From: Zancudomyces culisetae
Taxonomy: Eukaryota > Kickxellomycota > Harpellomycetes > Harpellales > Legeriomycetaceae
Direction: 5' to 3'
DNA: 38,948 nt
Assembly (NCBI GenBank): GCA_001969505.1
Contig: LSSK01000098.1
Location: 1-38,948, forward strand
A program made the translations under genes and the position numbers. Positions 11,341-22,588 of the stretch are shown here, piece after piece. The first letter of the stretch is position 1. Each line of letters opens with the position of its first letter. A model generated the notes under the pieces. It was not told the DNA's origin, did no database searches, and worked only from the letters and a program-made list of their open reading frames with translations.

Positions 11341-13302
11341 TTAAAGGTTAGACAAGGTGGAATTGGCATCAGACAATTTTTCCAATGCAATGACTTCGAT
11401 ATCCCCAAACGGTTCTGGCTGGCTGACATCTACAAAATCTTTTGATTTCAAAACCAAAACCTCAAAAAACAATTTTACAAGATCCGATTTTGGTGCATCT
11501 TTTGTGATTTCGTTAAAGTTCATGACTTTGCCCTCAGCACTCCTTTCGTGAAGTAAATTTATCGCACCAATGGTTGATTTACTAAATCCTGCAGCCAGTA
11601 ATGGCGCATCAGAATCGTCTACTGCACTACTAGGCTGCAGGGCTGCCAGTGCGTGCTGTGTATCGATATTTTTGCTCTCCAGCCCGTGTTGCAGGCTGTC
11701 TGTAAACAGCGGGATTTTGTTTGTGAGATCCTCCTCTTCTTCCTCCCGGAATTCAAAGCCTTCAAAAATGTCCAACGCTCCTTCCTGGTGCGCAGCCTCG
11801 GCAATAGATGGATGCTCCTGTTCCGCCAGGTCTTTGGGCAATGAAATGTCCGATCCTAATTGTAATATCCCACTGCTGCCCTCGCGGAGCTTCCCGGGAC
11901 TTGCAACGGCCTCGGGGTTCCATTGTTCAATCCCCAGGTCGATTCCCAGATCAATATCCTCGCCCACATCTCTTCGTGGAGCTTCTGGAACAATTTGAGG
12001 ACTATGTGCCGTGGGTGCTTTGATAGTGGTATGGTAATCGCTTGGGGCAAGCTGTGTTTTTTCAAACAACTCTAAAGCTGCGCTGGGGAGCTCCATATTT
12101 CTTGTTGCAGAATACATCACATATTCAGTTGAGGATGGCTCCTCAACCTCAGGTAAGTATGTTGGAACGGAAAGTAGCGATGTAGTATCAAGCATGCTCT
12201 GCTTAATTTTCGAATTTGGATACAGTGTTTCTTCGTCGATTAATTCAGTTGTCGCAAGTTTTCTTTTTTTTGTCTTTGTTGCGGCTACATTCTCGCCTTC
12301 TGTTTCTGGCATTAAAAGGTCCAATTCAGCCTGTTCCCAGACAGACTCAGCCTCTCTTTCACCTTCCTTGACTTCTATTCCAAGATCGCTACCAAGATCT
12401 ATTCCCTCTCTGAATATACCACTTCCTAGATCGGATCCAAGAACTGATTTCCCCCCAATACTTAACTCTGATCCTTCAAGAACAGATACGCCCCCGTGAC
12501 CAGTATCAATACTTTTTTCTCCTATTTCTAAACCGGAAATTCCCTCAATCAACCGTCCTTCTGCATCATATCGTCCTCTATCCATATCTCTTCTCGCAAC
12601 CTCTATTCCCATCAGGCTATCCTCTCCCAGTCGTGATCCATGTTCCACTCGATGTGGCTCCACGGGTTCTCTCGGGCTCATTAGCCAATCTTCTTCAATA
12701 TCAAACCTGAACTCATCATCGCGCCCAACAAGATCTCCCTCACCCACCCCTTCATGTCCTGTTCTCGCTTTTCCGTATTCTTTGATGCCAAGAATTGATG
12801 TATCTAACTCAAGCATCCCTTCCTCTTCCAATGTAATATCCCTTATATCTGATACATGACTTATTTGTCTTTCGCCCCTCTCACCCTCTCTTGGCATTAA
12901 TAACGGTTCCAAAAAAGTACTCTCAATTTTTTTCACTGGCAAAGTTACCTCAAATTCCGTCAGTGTATCTGGTAAAGTAATTGCATTTCGATTTGCAACT
13001 GTGGACTCCGCCATATCTACCAGTCCTGGCCTATAAGCCATCCTAATCTTGACCAGAGCTTCTGTACAATCTTCTAACAAGTATCGGGCTTTTCTTGAAT
13101 ATATTTTTGCAACGCCCAATAATAATTGGCCGGAAAGTCTTAGAGCGATCGGAGGTTGATTCCTTTCGATCATTGCACTAACCGAGGCAGCTATGTCGGT
13201 TTGTATGAACTGTGCTTTGTTCATCTTTTTCTCCCAATGCGCAGCAAGCCACACCTTTGCTAGAGGCCCCTTCTTCAATAGAACACTTTCTGAAAAAAAC
13301 AT
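11341..13302 (-). CDS. RAD21: Mitotic cohesin kleisin subunit Rad21/Scc1/Mcd1
   Basis: One uninterrupted exon encodes 653 residues. The N-terminal 100 residues form the kleisin Smc3-binding domain with the Rad21-type motifs GPLAKVWLAAHWEKK, SGQLLLGVAKIYSRKARYLL and MAYRPG. The C-terminal 50 residues form the winged helix that binds Smc1 (DLVKLFFEVLVLKSKDFVDV, then the EPFGDI segment). The middle is acidic and low in complexity, with recurring LGSDLG / IDLGIDLG units; it would carry separase cleavage sites, and one E-x-x-R candidate (EVAR) is encoded at 12592-12603. The protein closes the cohesin ring that holds sister chromatids together. Match to the mitotic form is better than to Rec8 because of the AHWEKK and RKARYLL motifs. 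The ATG at 13300-13302 begins the conserved MFFSE N-terminus, so the start is secure. Confidence 0.95.
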   Translation of the reverse strand: MFFSESVLLKKGPLAKVWLAAHWEKKMNKAQFIQTDIAASVSAMIERNQPPIALRLSGQLLLGVAKIYSRKARYLLEDCTEALVKIRMAYRPGLVDMAESTVANRNAITLPDTLTEFEVTLPVKKIESTFLEPLLMPREGERGERQISHVSDIRDITLEEEGMLELDTSILGIKEYGKARTGHEGVGEGDLVGRDDEFRFDIEEDWLMSPREPVEPHRVEHGSRLGEDSLMGIEVARRDMDRGRYDAEGRLIEGISGLEIGEKSIDTGHGGVSVLEGSELSIGGKSVLGSDLGSGIFREGIDLGSDLGIEVKEGEREAESVWEQAELDLLMPETEGENVAATKTKKRKLATTELIDEETLYPNSKIKQSMLDTTSLLSVPTYLPEVEEPSSTEYVMYSATRNMELPSAALELFEKTQLAPSDYHTTIKAPTAHSPQIVPEAPRRDVGEDIDLGIDLGIEQWNPEAVASPGKLREGSSGILQLGSDISLPKDLAEQEHPSIAEAAHQEGALDIFEGFEFREEEEEDLTNKIPLFTDSLQHGLESKNIDTQHALAALQPSSAVDDSDAPLLAAGFSKSTIGAINLLHERSAEGKVMNFNEITKDAPKSDLVKLFFEVLVLKSKDFVDVSQPEPFGDIEVIALEKLSDANSTLSNL

Positions 13303-14731
13303 TTTTTTGCCTTTTTTTATCCTTTGCTACGCCCAGAATAATGAAACAATGAAATAATATAATAATACTAATAATAAATCTCGCCAATCGTGCTACCCCT
13401 AGTGAAATCTAGCTTTGATTTAACTTCGTCGCTTTGTTGATAAATTGACTGGAGTCTTTGGATTTTGGACCAAGTATGGTTCGTATATTGGTATATTACA
13501 GAGTGTATCTTTGATATAGTGTTGTTTGTGTTATTACATGGAAAAAGTGTTTTGATACACTATACCCGAGTTTTGTCGATTACCTTGTTTAGTTTTGAAT
13601 TTTACCTATATTTTTGCAAATATTCAAATTGAAAAAAATTTAAAGTACAGATTGACAGCTGAATAAAAGAAAAGGAGATTTCAAAAACAAAAATCAACGA
13701 TGTCAGCTATTATTTGTAACGGTCTTACTGACTTTTTGTTGAAACGTGTTTGAACAAACGAAACCAGCCTATACCTGCCCTTGTGAAGCGTTCCTACATC
13801 ACTATTCCTAACTGGTCCTTTTTATGTAGTGCTTTTTTCGCGACTCAAAGTAAACATTCGTTTGTGTTGTTTCGTGGGATTCTGTTTGTTTTTTTTTCTA
13901 ATTCTAGCGAATAATCAACATGTTCATCATTGACTGCAAGCTTTCCAATAAAAACTAATTTCCGAGCTTTCTAAATTGAACAAAAATTTCAACTTTGCAA
14001 TAAACGCTCATCTTCCATTCGTTCACATTGTTTTTAATTGAAAATGCAGTTTGTTTTGAAAAAATAAATCTTCGAATAAACAGTGAAATTTGTTATATAA
14101 AGTAAAAACAGTAATTCTGAACATTTGTTTACAAACTCCACATTACCTGTTGACTCTATCAGAAAATAGGAGTTAAGGATATATACAATAACTAGTGTAT
14201 GCAGATACACATAAACACGTACACATTCATATCTTAGTTGATGCTTTCTAGCTAAAACGATACTCGCAGCCCTAGCCTTACCCTCCCCTCCTCAAGTCTA
14301 GAAAAATGCTTTGAGTTTCGAGGCACGTTGCTTCAAATATGTCATTTAAGAAATGTAGAATTCATATAGCGAGAATATGGATCATGTTTACTACTATTTT
14401 GCTTTTCCTAGTGTTCAAATGCTAAATGTATTAGATGCAGCAGATTCTAGCTATACTTACTTTGCACAAGTACCCCAGCCATTACCTTTGGATGTATGCT
14501 TTGATCATAATTGAGTGTTATTTATCGAGTTCATCATTTTATACTCGAGTTTAATACTTTTTTTTTCAAAAAATTAACTGTGATCACAATATGCAGAAAT
14601 TAAAAATAATCAAAACAATACATGACATTACTATAAAAAAAACTAAGCGCAGTTGATATCTTTATTCAAATCCTTATAAATAATCATTTACCACATACAA
14701 ACCTCGATAATATAAACAATACTTTTGGACA
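13303..14731. other. Divergent promoter region between Rad21 and Dpb2 genes
   Basis: 1.4 kb of AT-rich DNA between two divergently transcribed S-phase/cohesion genes. I looked for MCB-type ACGCGT elements and saw none. No ORF, tRNA or repeat of note. Confidence 0.5.
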
Positions 14732-17228
14732 ATGAGGACAGATAGAATTGTGTATGAAGTCTTTACAAAAAGAAATGGGTTAACATTAAAGGGAGATTCT
14801 TCTAGATTTCTGGCGCAATGTATAGATAATGCGGATCAAAGCAGGGAGGCCGCCATAGAATGGCTAGAAAGCGTCGCTATAACATATTCTAATTCAGTGC
14901 GTAAGTCTGAAAATTTATTATATACATATTATATATACGTGCGTGGGTGTAGATATTATCATTGCTGTTTCTGTTGTTATTGTTTTCGTTGTTATTGTTT
15001 TTGTATATTCTCTTTATTTGAATGTCACCAAAATGGACATGTTTCTTTTTTTTTGTTTTACCAAAACGCGCTGAAAGTAATGTCAAGTTTTTGACCAAAA
15101 TATAGCGAATGGAATGTTGGTTCAGCTAGAACCCTTGAAATCAGTACTACAAAGCATGTCAAGGCTGGATTTAGAAGATCGTATGAATCACAGCACTGTC
15201 ACTGGTTCCGCTGTTGGTGGTTCCCAAAACACTTCCTTTAGTCTTCCACGGGTTAACGAACGAGATTTGATTAGAGTTATAAGTGCGTATGACGTACCAA
15301 AGCATGTACATGATACCAAAACCGCGAAATTTATCAGAGTACAGTCGAATGGAACGATGCTAGACAAAGGCTCTCTCGATGTCGGTCTTTCAGGTGAAAA
15401 AAATGTCATGCCTTTCAAGCCTTTTGGAAAAAGTAATATGGTTTCATTTCCAGAAGCCAAGATAGAGCTATTCAGACAACGATACGACTTGATCAGGCAG
15501 AGAATTCAGCGAAACGAAACACACCTACATGAAACGCCTATGGGGAACATGTGGGGGAAGTATAGACTGGTAAGCGTCTTTTCTAGTCATGTTCTTGAGC
15601 CAAGAAGATATAGTTTTAATATAAGTCTACTGCATGTATATATAGATCGATTCAATTGTTTCGTTAAAGGGAAGAGAGTACGAGGATTTTGTGGTATTTG
15701 GGATGCTGTCGCAGCACGAAGAGGGGGTATATTATTTGGAAGATAAAGAGTCTAACGTGAGACTTAATTTGGGTGATGTTCATCTAGGTAGTATAGATGA
15801 TTTTGGGATTATCACTGAAAGCGCATTTGTGCTTGTACAAGGTCAGCTGTCTGATAATATTTTTAATGTCAAAAAAATAAATCTCCCCCCATACGAACAA
15901 AGACGGGCTACAATGTCTGTATACCCCGACATGAACTTTTTTGGAAGAACCAACTTTGGCTTGGATAAAACAGCATTAAAAGCCATCGAGTCAATTGATG
16001 ACAACGGCGCATTTTTATTTTTATCTGATGTCTGGCTAGACGATCAAGAGGTATGCCTCTTCCTCCCTATATTTTTTTAAACTATTCAATTGAAAATGTG
16101 GTTTTTACAGAGAATGTAACATTGTCGAACGACATATATTTTGTAGACTATAGCAGCTTTAAGGCGGCTTTTTAACGGCTTTTCCACATCCAAGCTTCCT
16201 CTGGCATTCGTTCTTAGCGGTAATTTTTGTTCAACCCCGTACGTTGCTGGGTCTGGTGCCTCGTCAAAATACAAAGGTAAAAATAGCATCCAAGATATCA
16301 TCTCCATTATTTTGTATTCTTGCATCTAGTTAATCCATTTATCTTCTCACCTTTTGTGTTTGATGATAACTAATAGAGTATTTTTCAGGGTTAGCTTCGT
16401 TAATTTGCGAATTTCCTGAGCTTTCAAGAAAGTGTCATTTTATATTTGTACCAGGACCGAATGATCCTTGGAATATGGGCGCGCTCCCATACCCTCCACT
16501 ATCCACCTATTTGGTTGAGAAGATAAAAACCAGAGTACCTAAATCCACTTTCTCTGCTAATCCTACCAGGTATGCAATGCTAATCATATTTACCTTGAGT
16601 ATATAAACATTCTTTCTTGTACTAACTACTCCAGCTGACGCATTGTCCAACTAAGCAATTAGATTTCTGAATATATTAACTTTTTTTAACTGTATCACCA
16701 TAGGATCCAATTTTGTTCTCAGGAAATCGTTGTGTTTAGAGAGGATTTAGTTAAAAAAATGAGAAGAAATTGTGTAGTTTGGCCAAAAAGCAGCGATACC
16801 TTGTTTGAAGAGAATGTAAAAGAACTTGTACATATTTTTCTATGCTTTTGTAAAATCTAACGTTATATCCAATTCAAATAGGTTGTAAAAACGATAATTT
16901 CGCAATCGCATCTCTCCCCTTTTCCTTTGAGAGTAGAACCAGTGCTTTGGGAGTATGACCACTCCTTGAGACTTTATCCAAACCCTGATCTAGTAAGCTT
17001 TCCTAAATACTTTCATGTTTTCTTTTTTATGCTTGGTAATTTGTTCAATGTGCTATTGAGTACTGATGAGCATATTAAATATAAAAATAGCTTGTTTTGG
17101 CCGATAGTTACGAACCATATTCTGTTTTCCATGGAGATGTAATGTCATTAAATCCTGGAAGCTTTTCTGCGAACAAATTCAAATTTTTTGTGTACGTTCC
17201 ATCAAGCAAATCATGCCAATTAAGGTAA
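14732..17228 (+). CDS. DPB2: DNA polymerase epsilon subunit B (Dpb2/POLE2)
   Basis: Eight exons restore a 569-residue protein: 14732-14900, 15106-15569, 15646-16050, 16147-16276, 16389-16569, 16704-16815, 16882-16992, 17091-17228. The N-terminal helical domain ([15 protein letters not shown]) leads to [13 protein letters not shown], then an OB-fold region ([19 protein letters not shown]) and the inactive calcineurin-like phosphoesterase domain ([51 protein letters not shown]). This is the essential second subunit of the leading-strand polymerase and bridges to CMG helicase. All junctions keep frame and rebuild conserved blocks. Two are uncertain: exon 6 could end at 16827 instead of 16815 (adds four residues), and the last codons could instead splice at 17225 to an exon 17325-17340, replacing the final R with SQVPA. 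The human protein has 527 residues. Confidence 0.92.
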
Positions 17229-19137
17229 CTTTACCCATTCTTTCATAATACTATTTTTTCGTTCTTTTTTTCTAAAGAAAAATATCGCATTGACAATTTA
17301 ACAATGTTTTTTCAACTTTTGTAGCCAAGTACCCGCTTGAACACCTCACTCCCCTCCTCTATATCACGACTACCCACACTGAGTACCTGTACTCATCTGT
17401 GAAGCCTATATATCTCTATCGGTAGCGTATCTGTTTATTTACCTAGCCATACTCAACCTTGGTTATGGATCAGCTCTTTTACTACTCACTCTCATCCAAG
17501 ATAGCCAATTAGAATATCAAGTATGCGATATCGAATCCCAGAACCAAGTTTTCCAAGCCTTTTCAATCGTTTCTGGAGAGCTATGAGTTTTATTTGTTTA
17601 TTTTCATGCTTCAATCGCCAAAAGGGGGATCCATAACAATTAAACTGAGAATACTGGGAATGCACTCCTGGTCTTTCCATACAATTCAAAATAGAAGCAA
17701 GATGCTATTTCCTTTCCTGTGTAGTATCTTTAAAAAAAGATAACAAGTGTTGATTAAACCTCATTATTATTCGCTCTTTACTCTTTCTTTACTATACTAT
17801 GAAACAACAGTGCAAAGCAGCCAGACAAATAAAATGTTGCTCTCTTTACTATTCGGGAATACATTCCTTTTGGTGTTTTTTTTTTTCTGAATTTTGCCTA
17901 ACAACACTCTTTCCTAAAATAAAAAAAATACGCATATATAAAAAACTATTGAGTCATATCTGTCTGCTTCTGGTTTGCATGGTGTCTTTCATGACCAATT
18001 TCACTGATTGTTCATAAGTATTAATAGAGACATTCACATACAGAGTTGGTGTTTTAACCGAAATATATTTTTTCCCTAATGACCTCGTTGGGGATGAATG
18101 TTCGTTTTTCAATTTCAGAATTAATATATGTTTTTTTTTTTTTTTGCTATTTTAGAATTTTTTTTCTAAGAAAAAACTAAAGGTGGAGAATTACCGGTTT
18201 GTATTTTTGATTTGACTTGACTTTCAAGAAATGCTTAGATTATAAGCAAAACATAGATGAGTACATAAAGTGAAATTTCGAACCATTAGTAGGACAAAAA
18301 AACACATTACGCTATTGTACATATAAATAAATATATGTATCAAGTGGGTAGTTGCCAGAAATTGCCACAATCAAACCACATTCGTAGAGTGGACATATCC
18401 TCTAAAACCTAACACGTACAAAAAGCATTTACTGCCACCCAATTGCCCATTTTCTTTCGGTGCATCTCGGTTAAATATCCTGTATGAGCTGAGATTCTGT
18501 GAAGAATTCTGCAAAGCTTAGCTAATAAACGCATAACTCTGCCATATAACCAAGCAAAACGCTTTTTCACATTCACTTGGCGTTTCTTTTGTCAAAAGGT
18601 GTTCAAGATCCATTTTCCATTTACAGTGTTAGGCTGGGTAGTAAAAAACATGCAATTTTAGATGATGGTTGAATAACATCATCATATAAATACTGTTATA
18701 CCTAAAGTGCGGAAGAACGAGGTTCTACTATGTTCCAAAGCCTGAAAGACATAGGAGTGTGTCTAGATATTCAAGATTACTGCGTATTCGTTCTTTATAT
18801 GATGAGAAAAGCGCTTTTGCTTGCGGTATAGTGGTATTGGTGTTAATAAGTAGTTTGGACGTATTTAAACCACAGTTTCTGGCTCAACTTACAGAATTTT
18901 TTTTTGCAGCACCTCAACAGTAAAAATTTAGAAAAATATACACCAGCTACACAACAAAGAGAATATCACGTAGCCCTTGGTTCAAGTGTCAATATAAATA
19001 TATTAGCTTTAGTATTATTTCTAAAGAAAGCATACATCGCTGTTCTAATTTTGTGTAATGTGTACTTAAATCTGCTACTGTTCTATTTTAGCTAAATTAT
19101 TGTTGAACAAATTATATAACAAAGGTCCGCATGCAAA
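17229..19137. other. Intergenic region between Dpb2 and HSF genes
   Basis: 1.9 kb, AT-rich. It may contain the last alternative exon of the polymerase subunit gene (17325-17340). A 34-codon ORF at 18730-18834 and longer ORFs at 17799-18017 and 18904-19095 have no recognisable features. No tRNA or repeat element was seen. Confidence 0.45.
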
Positions 19138-20319
19138 ATGACTCCAAAAAGGAATAAAAAACGTTCTTCAGAGCATGTGGACGCTTGTTTAAATCAGAAT
19201 CTTATAGAAGAACGGCCTGTAGTTGACATTGATTCTTGTAGTACAGAAAATCAGAAAAGAGGGAAGGCTGGTGCCGACAATGGAGCCAAGAAATCCAAAA
19301 AAAAAGGCAGAGTTGGTGCCAGTTCTTTTATTCTCAACCTCTTCAGAATGGTCAATAACAGGGAACACGAACAGTTTATTGGATGGACCTGGCCAGGGAC
19401 TTCGTTTATAGTCAGAAGAGCCATGGAATTTTCTCAAGATATCTTGCCCAGGTATTATAAGCACAGAAACTTTTCCAGTTTTATTCGACAGTTGAATATG
19501 TATGGATTTCAGAAAGTGAATAGACCATCTAGAGGGTACCGACCAGATAGTATTACAGAAGTATATGAGTTTTCACATCCAGAGTTTACACGGGATGGTG
19601 AATGTCTACTTGAAAAAATTAAGAGACACAGTGCAGGATCAACACAGTCTTACTATAATATAACGTATAACGAAGCGAATTACAACATGATCAACATTAC
19701 ACCATCGCAAGTTGAGAAAATTCAAGAAAAAATGAACGACGCAATATGTGCCATTTCAAAAAAATGTTCTGAACTTGAGCAAAAGATCGCAGAACAGCAA
19801 AAGGCAATAGAGCTCTTGCAAATGCGTTCAAATACTAGTAAAAATGGATTTAATGATTTAGAAAGCCAAAAATTTCTCGAAAAAATTCTGAACCCTGTTA
19901 CAATCAACAACAATACCTATGAAAATGCATACCCACCGGACATATTAAGTGGCACAGACCACCACAATGAGTATGTGATGGATAATGGTTTTGTTGGGCA
20001 AGCCATGTGCAGCTCGTTTTTCGGAGCAAATGAGTATAGCCAGGGGCTTACAGAAAGTGGATTGACAGATATCAGCAGCGGACATGCAGTATGCGTAGAT
20101 CGAGTGCATGCTGCTAAGCCTGCTGAAGAGAGTAAACTCCAACCTATCCAGTTTAACCAATACATTGACACTAGCATCACTGCATGGCCAGTTAATAATT
20201 ATGAAAACACGTTTATAAGCGTATATTCCAACCCAACACACACCTCCTCTATAATACTTCCTTCCTCTGGAGAAAGTGCAGATTTTTTGACGGGAATATA
20301 CAATAATGGTAATCTTTAA
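19138..20319 (+). CDS. HSF-type transcription factor
   Basis: A single exon encodes 393 residues. A basic, polar N-terminus with an NLS-like KKSKKKGR segment is followed by the heat-shock-factor winged-helix DNA-binding domain at residues 60-165: ASSFILNLFRMVNN, the recognition-helix region NFSSFIRQLNMYGFQKVNR, and EVYEFSHPEFTRDG. A coiled coil lies at about 192-230 (VEKIQEKMND... ELEQKIAEQQKAIELLQM), consistent with the trimerisation HR-A/B region. The remaining C-terminal part is polar, with Asn, Ser and Thr, and would hold the activation region. No response-regulator (REC) domain is present, so it is not Skn7-like. It could be Hsf1 itself or a Sfl1-like paralogue; the sequence does not decide. 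It converges on NDUFAF7. Confidence 0.92.
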   Translation: MTPKRNKKRSSEHVDACLNQNLIEERPVVDIDSCSTENQKRGKAGADNGAKKSKKKGRVGASSFILNLFRMVNNREHEQFIGWTWPGTSFIVRRAMEFSQDILPRYYKHRNFSSFIRQLNMYGFQKVNRPSRGYRPDSITEVYEFSHPEFTRDGECLLEKIKRHSAGSTQSYYNITYNEANYNMINITPSQVEKIQEKMNDAICAISKKCSELEQKIAEQQKAIELLQMRSNTSKNGFNDLESQKFLEKILNPVTINNNTYENAYPPDILSGTDHHNEYVMDNGFVGQAMCSSFFGANEYSQGLTESGLTDISSGHAVCVDRVHAAKPAEESKLQPIQFNQYIDTSITAWPVNNYENTFISVYSNPTHTSSIILPSSGESADFLTGIYNNGNL

Positions 20320-20806
20320 ACCCTTTATATTTTAATTTTCCTTGGTATCTTATCTTTTTTGCAATGTCACCAGTTTCGGGTTAATCAGCTGTTTGAAGGG
20401 TGGTTAGCTCCTAGGATATTAATATAAATAATTGTAAAATTTCCAATGAGCATTTTGTCAAGTTTTGAATTCGTTTGTACACTTTTGAATATACTTTAAA
20501 GCTGGGTATTTTAAGACTTTTTGATATTACAACTGAACTTTGCTTATTTTTATTGAGGGGTTTTTTTTGTAGGCACATATACTCAAAAACGCAAAAGTAA
20601 AAAGTAATTAAATACTTCAAGTGGGTTTTTGGCATATCTATGGTCTAGATACGTAGGTAATGGTGTAGGCACGACTATTAACCATTTTTGAGTAATGAGG
20701 GGGAGGGAGGGGTGAGGGTTAACAAGTTTTTTATATTATAAAAACAGAGAAAAGAGGGAAAATTGAAATAAAATACCAAGGATATACAAGGGCAGAATGA
20801 AGTAAA
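20320..20806. other. Convergent intergenic region
   Basis: 487 bp between the 3' ends of the HSF-type gene and NDUFAF7. It contains AT-rich tracts and a purine-rich block near 20699-20720, but no gene or clear hairpin. It should hold both polyadenylation regions. Confidence 0.5.
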
Positions 20807-22588
20807 TCAAGTGAGAATGAACTTGTTGTTTTCATACAACATACTCATCGGGTTTTCACCCGAGCGAGTCTTGGTTTTCGATAAGTCTGCATATTTTGTT
20901 ACAAATTCTCCCTGTGTCAAAACAACAGGTTCTTCTGAATCATAGGAACCCCCAGCTGAAGCTGCAGTCTTTCTGGTATGAGTGTATATCTTTTTCAACA
21001 GTTCGAAATTGGTGGGGAAAAATATATCAAACCAACCAGGCTGAACTCGGAAGGTAGAACATGGAACCATGTTGCCACGATATCTGGTCTGGACAACGGG
21101 TCCGTTTATACCTTCAATCGTATCTGGGAGTTTGTAAAAATCCGATAAAATCAGCCTGTGTTTGGGGAAATGCGTTGATAAAAGTTTACACATTTTATAC
21201 AAGTTTGTGGGTAGAAATTCGGGTCTGGTTGCGTTATGAGCAAAGGGAAGTTTTGTCAGTTGTCTTTTTATAAAGGGATATTTCAGCAGCGGTGAAACGT
21301 AATTTACTTTTTTGCACACATCTAAAAACTCGACAATCAATGGATCGCTGACTGGCTCCAGCTTCTCATGAAACTCACCTTCCTTATCAACGTATACAAG
21401 CGATTGATATGGCTCAAATGTAGTTGAATCATATCTGATCACATCATGTGAAAAGTTGTCCTATTTAAATATATTTGTATATGAAGAATGGTTGTAAAAA
21501 TGGTGTAGTATAATCCGTAGCAAAATAAGACGAATGAGTTATCCGAACTTACAACGACTTCAAGAGCCAACACAAAACATGGTCTATTTTCCGGCATGTC
21601 CCAATCAAAAATGGATTTATTATGGATTTTGATTTTGGATTCCAGCTCGCCTTTGCCCTCATCATGAAGCCGAGAAAGCTGCTTACGAGCCAAACGAGGA
21701 CTAATCTCGATAATTTTATATTCCATGTCTTTGAATATTTCTGGCTCGTTTTCCTTTATGTATTTTAGGATATCAAGCATTAGTGTTCCATTTCCTGCTC
21801 CGATTTCGTAAACTACCAACCCATCAAGCTTTCCAGACTCAGTATCACCATTTTCTTTACGTTTTGCTAAATCCTTTTTATACGAATCAACTATACAATT
21901 TGCTATGGAATACCCATACCATGGCTATTTGGTTATTAGAGGTTTAATGTTACACTGCTTTGTAGGTATTTATAAAAGTATAGTATGAACCCACCTTCAA
22001 AAGCTCTGTTGGAGTGTGCCAGATTTGTCTAGGGATCGTTTCCACACTATCCAATTCCTTTTCCATATGTCTGTACAAATCGCCTACAATCGATAATAAT
22101 TCATTTGTGTCTCTAATTTTGCTAAACTCATAGGGCTCTTTGAGCGAGAATATCATAGCTTGCTTTGAAAAATAACCGTAATTCGGGTTGTAAAGGGAAT
22201 TGTGGATAAATTCACGTGCAAGCATATGCATATGTCTTGGTACTTTGTTTGTTCCAGTGATGTTTTGTTGTTTTTTGCGAATAGCTCCTTGTGTTTTGGA
22301 AGAAGAATTGAGATATTTTGTATTTTCTACCAAATCTTCAGCAGACATCCTTGGGCCAATATCCGAATGTATCTCTTCCTCAAAAAAGCTACCCTCTGAC
22401 TTGGGCCACCAAGGGCCAAAAAGAGTTGAAGTAAGTTTATCTATAGTTGTTTCCTTTTTGGCATTTTCGTTTTTCTTTCCGTGTTTACTAATAGCACTCG
22501 TGCCGAAATTTCGCGTACTTTTGAATATATAGTGCTGTGCTTGCACGCACCTTCCAATCCTAGTTCCCGCTACAATCCCGCTGTTCAT
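20807..22588 (-). CDS. NDUFAF7: NDUFAF7/MidA, mitochondrial arginine methyltransferase for complex I assembly
   Basis: Three exons (22588-21995, 21924-21553, 21460-20807; introns 70 and 92 nt, all phase 0) give 539 residues. The N-terminus is basic and Ser/Thr-rich (a likely mitochondrial presequence), followed by a loosely conserved stretch and LAREFIHNSLYNPNYGYFSK, the family start. Then come the HTPTELLK / PWYGYSIAN segment, the SAM-binding glycine loop VYEIGAGNGTLMLDIL and ISPRLARKQ. Across the second splice the conserved LALEVVDNFSHDVI is restored, which fixes that junction. The human enzyme methylates NDUFS2 and is needed for complex I assembly in the matrix. The first intron has a less usual donor, GTGGGT, but its removal rebuilds the motif. 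The protein is about 100 residues longer than the human one, mostly at the N-terminus. Confidence 0.92.

Noticed and set aside
15188-15460. 90-residue minus-strand ORF
   Set aside because: Antisense of exon 2 of the Dpb2 gene, which is supported by conserved protein blocks and splice phases.
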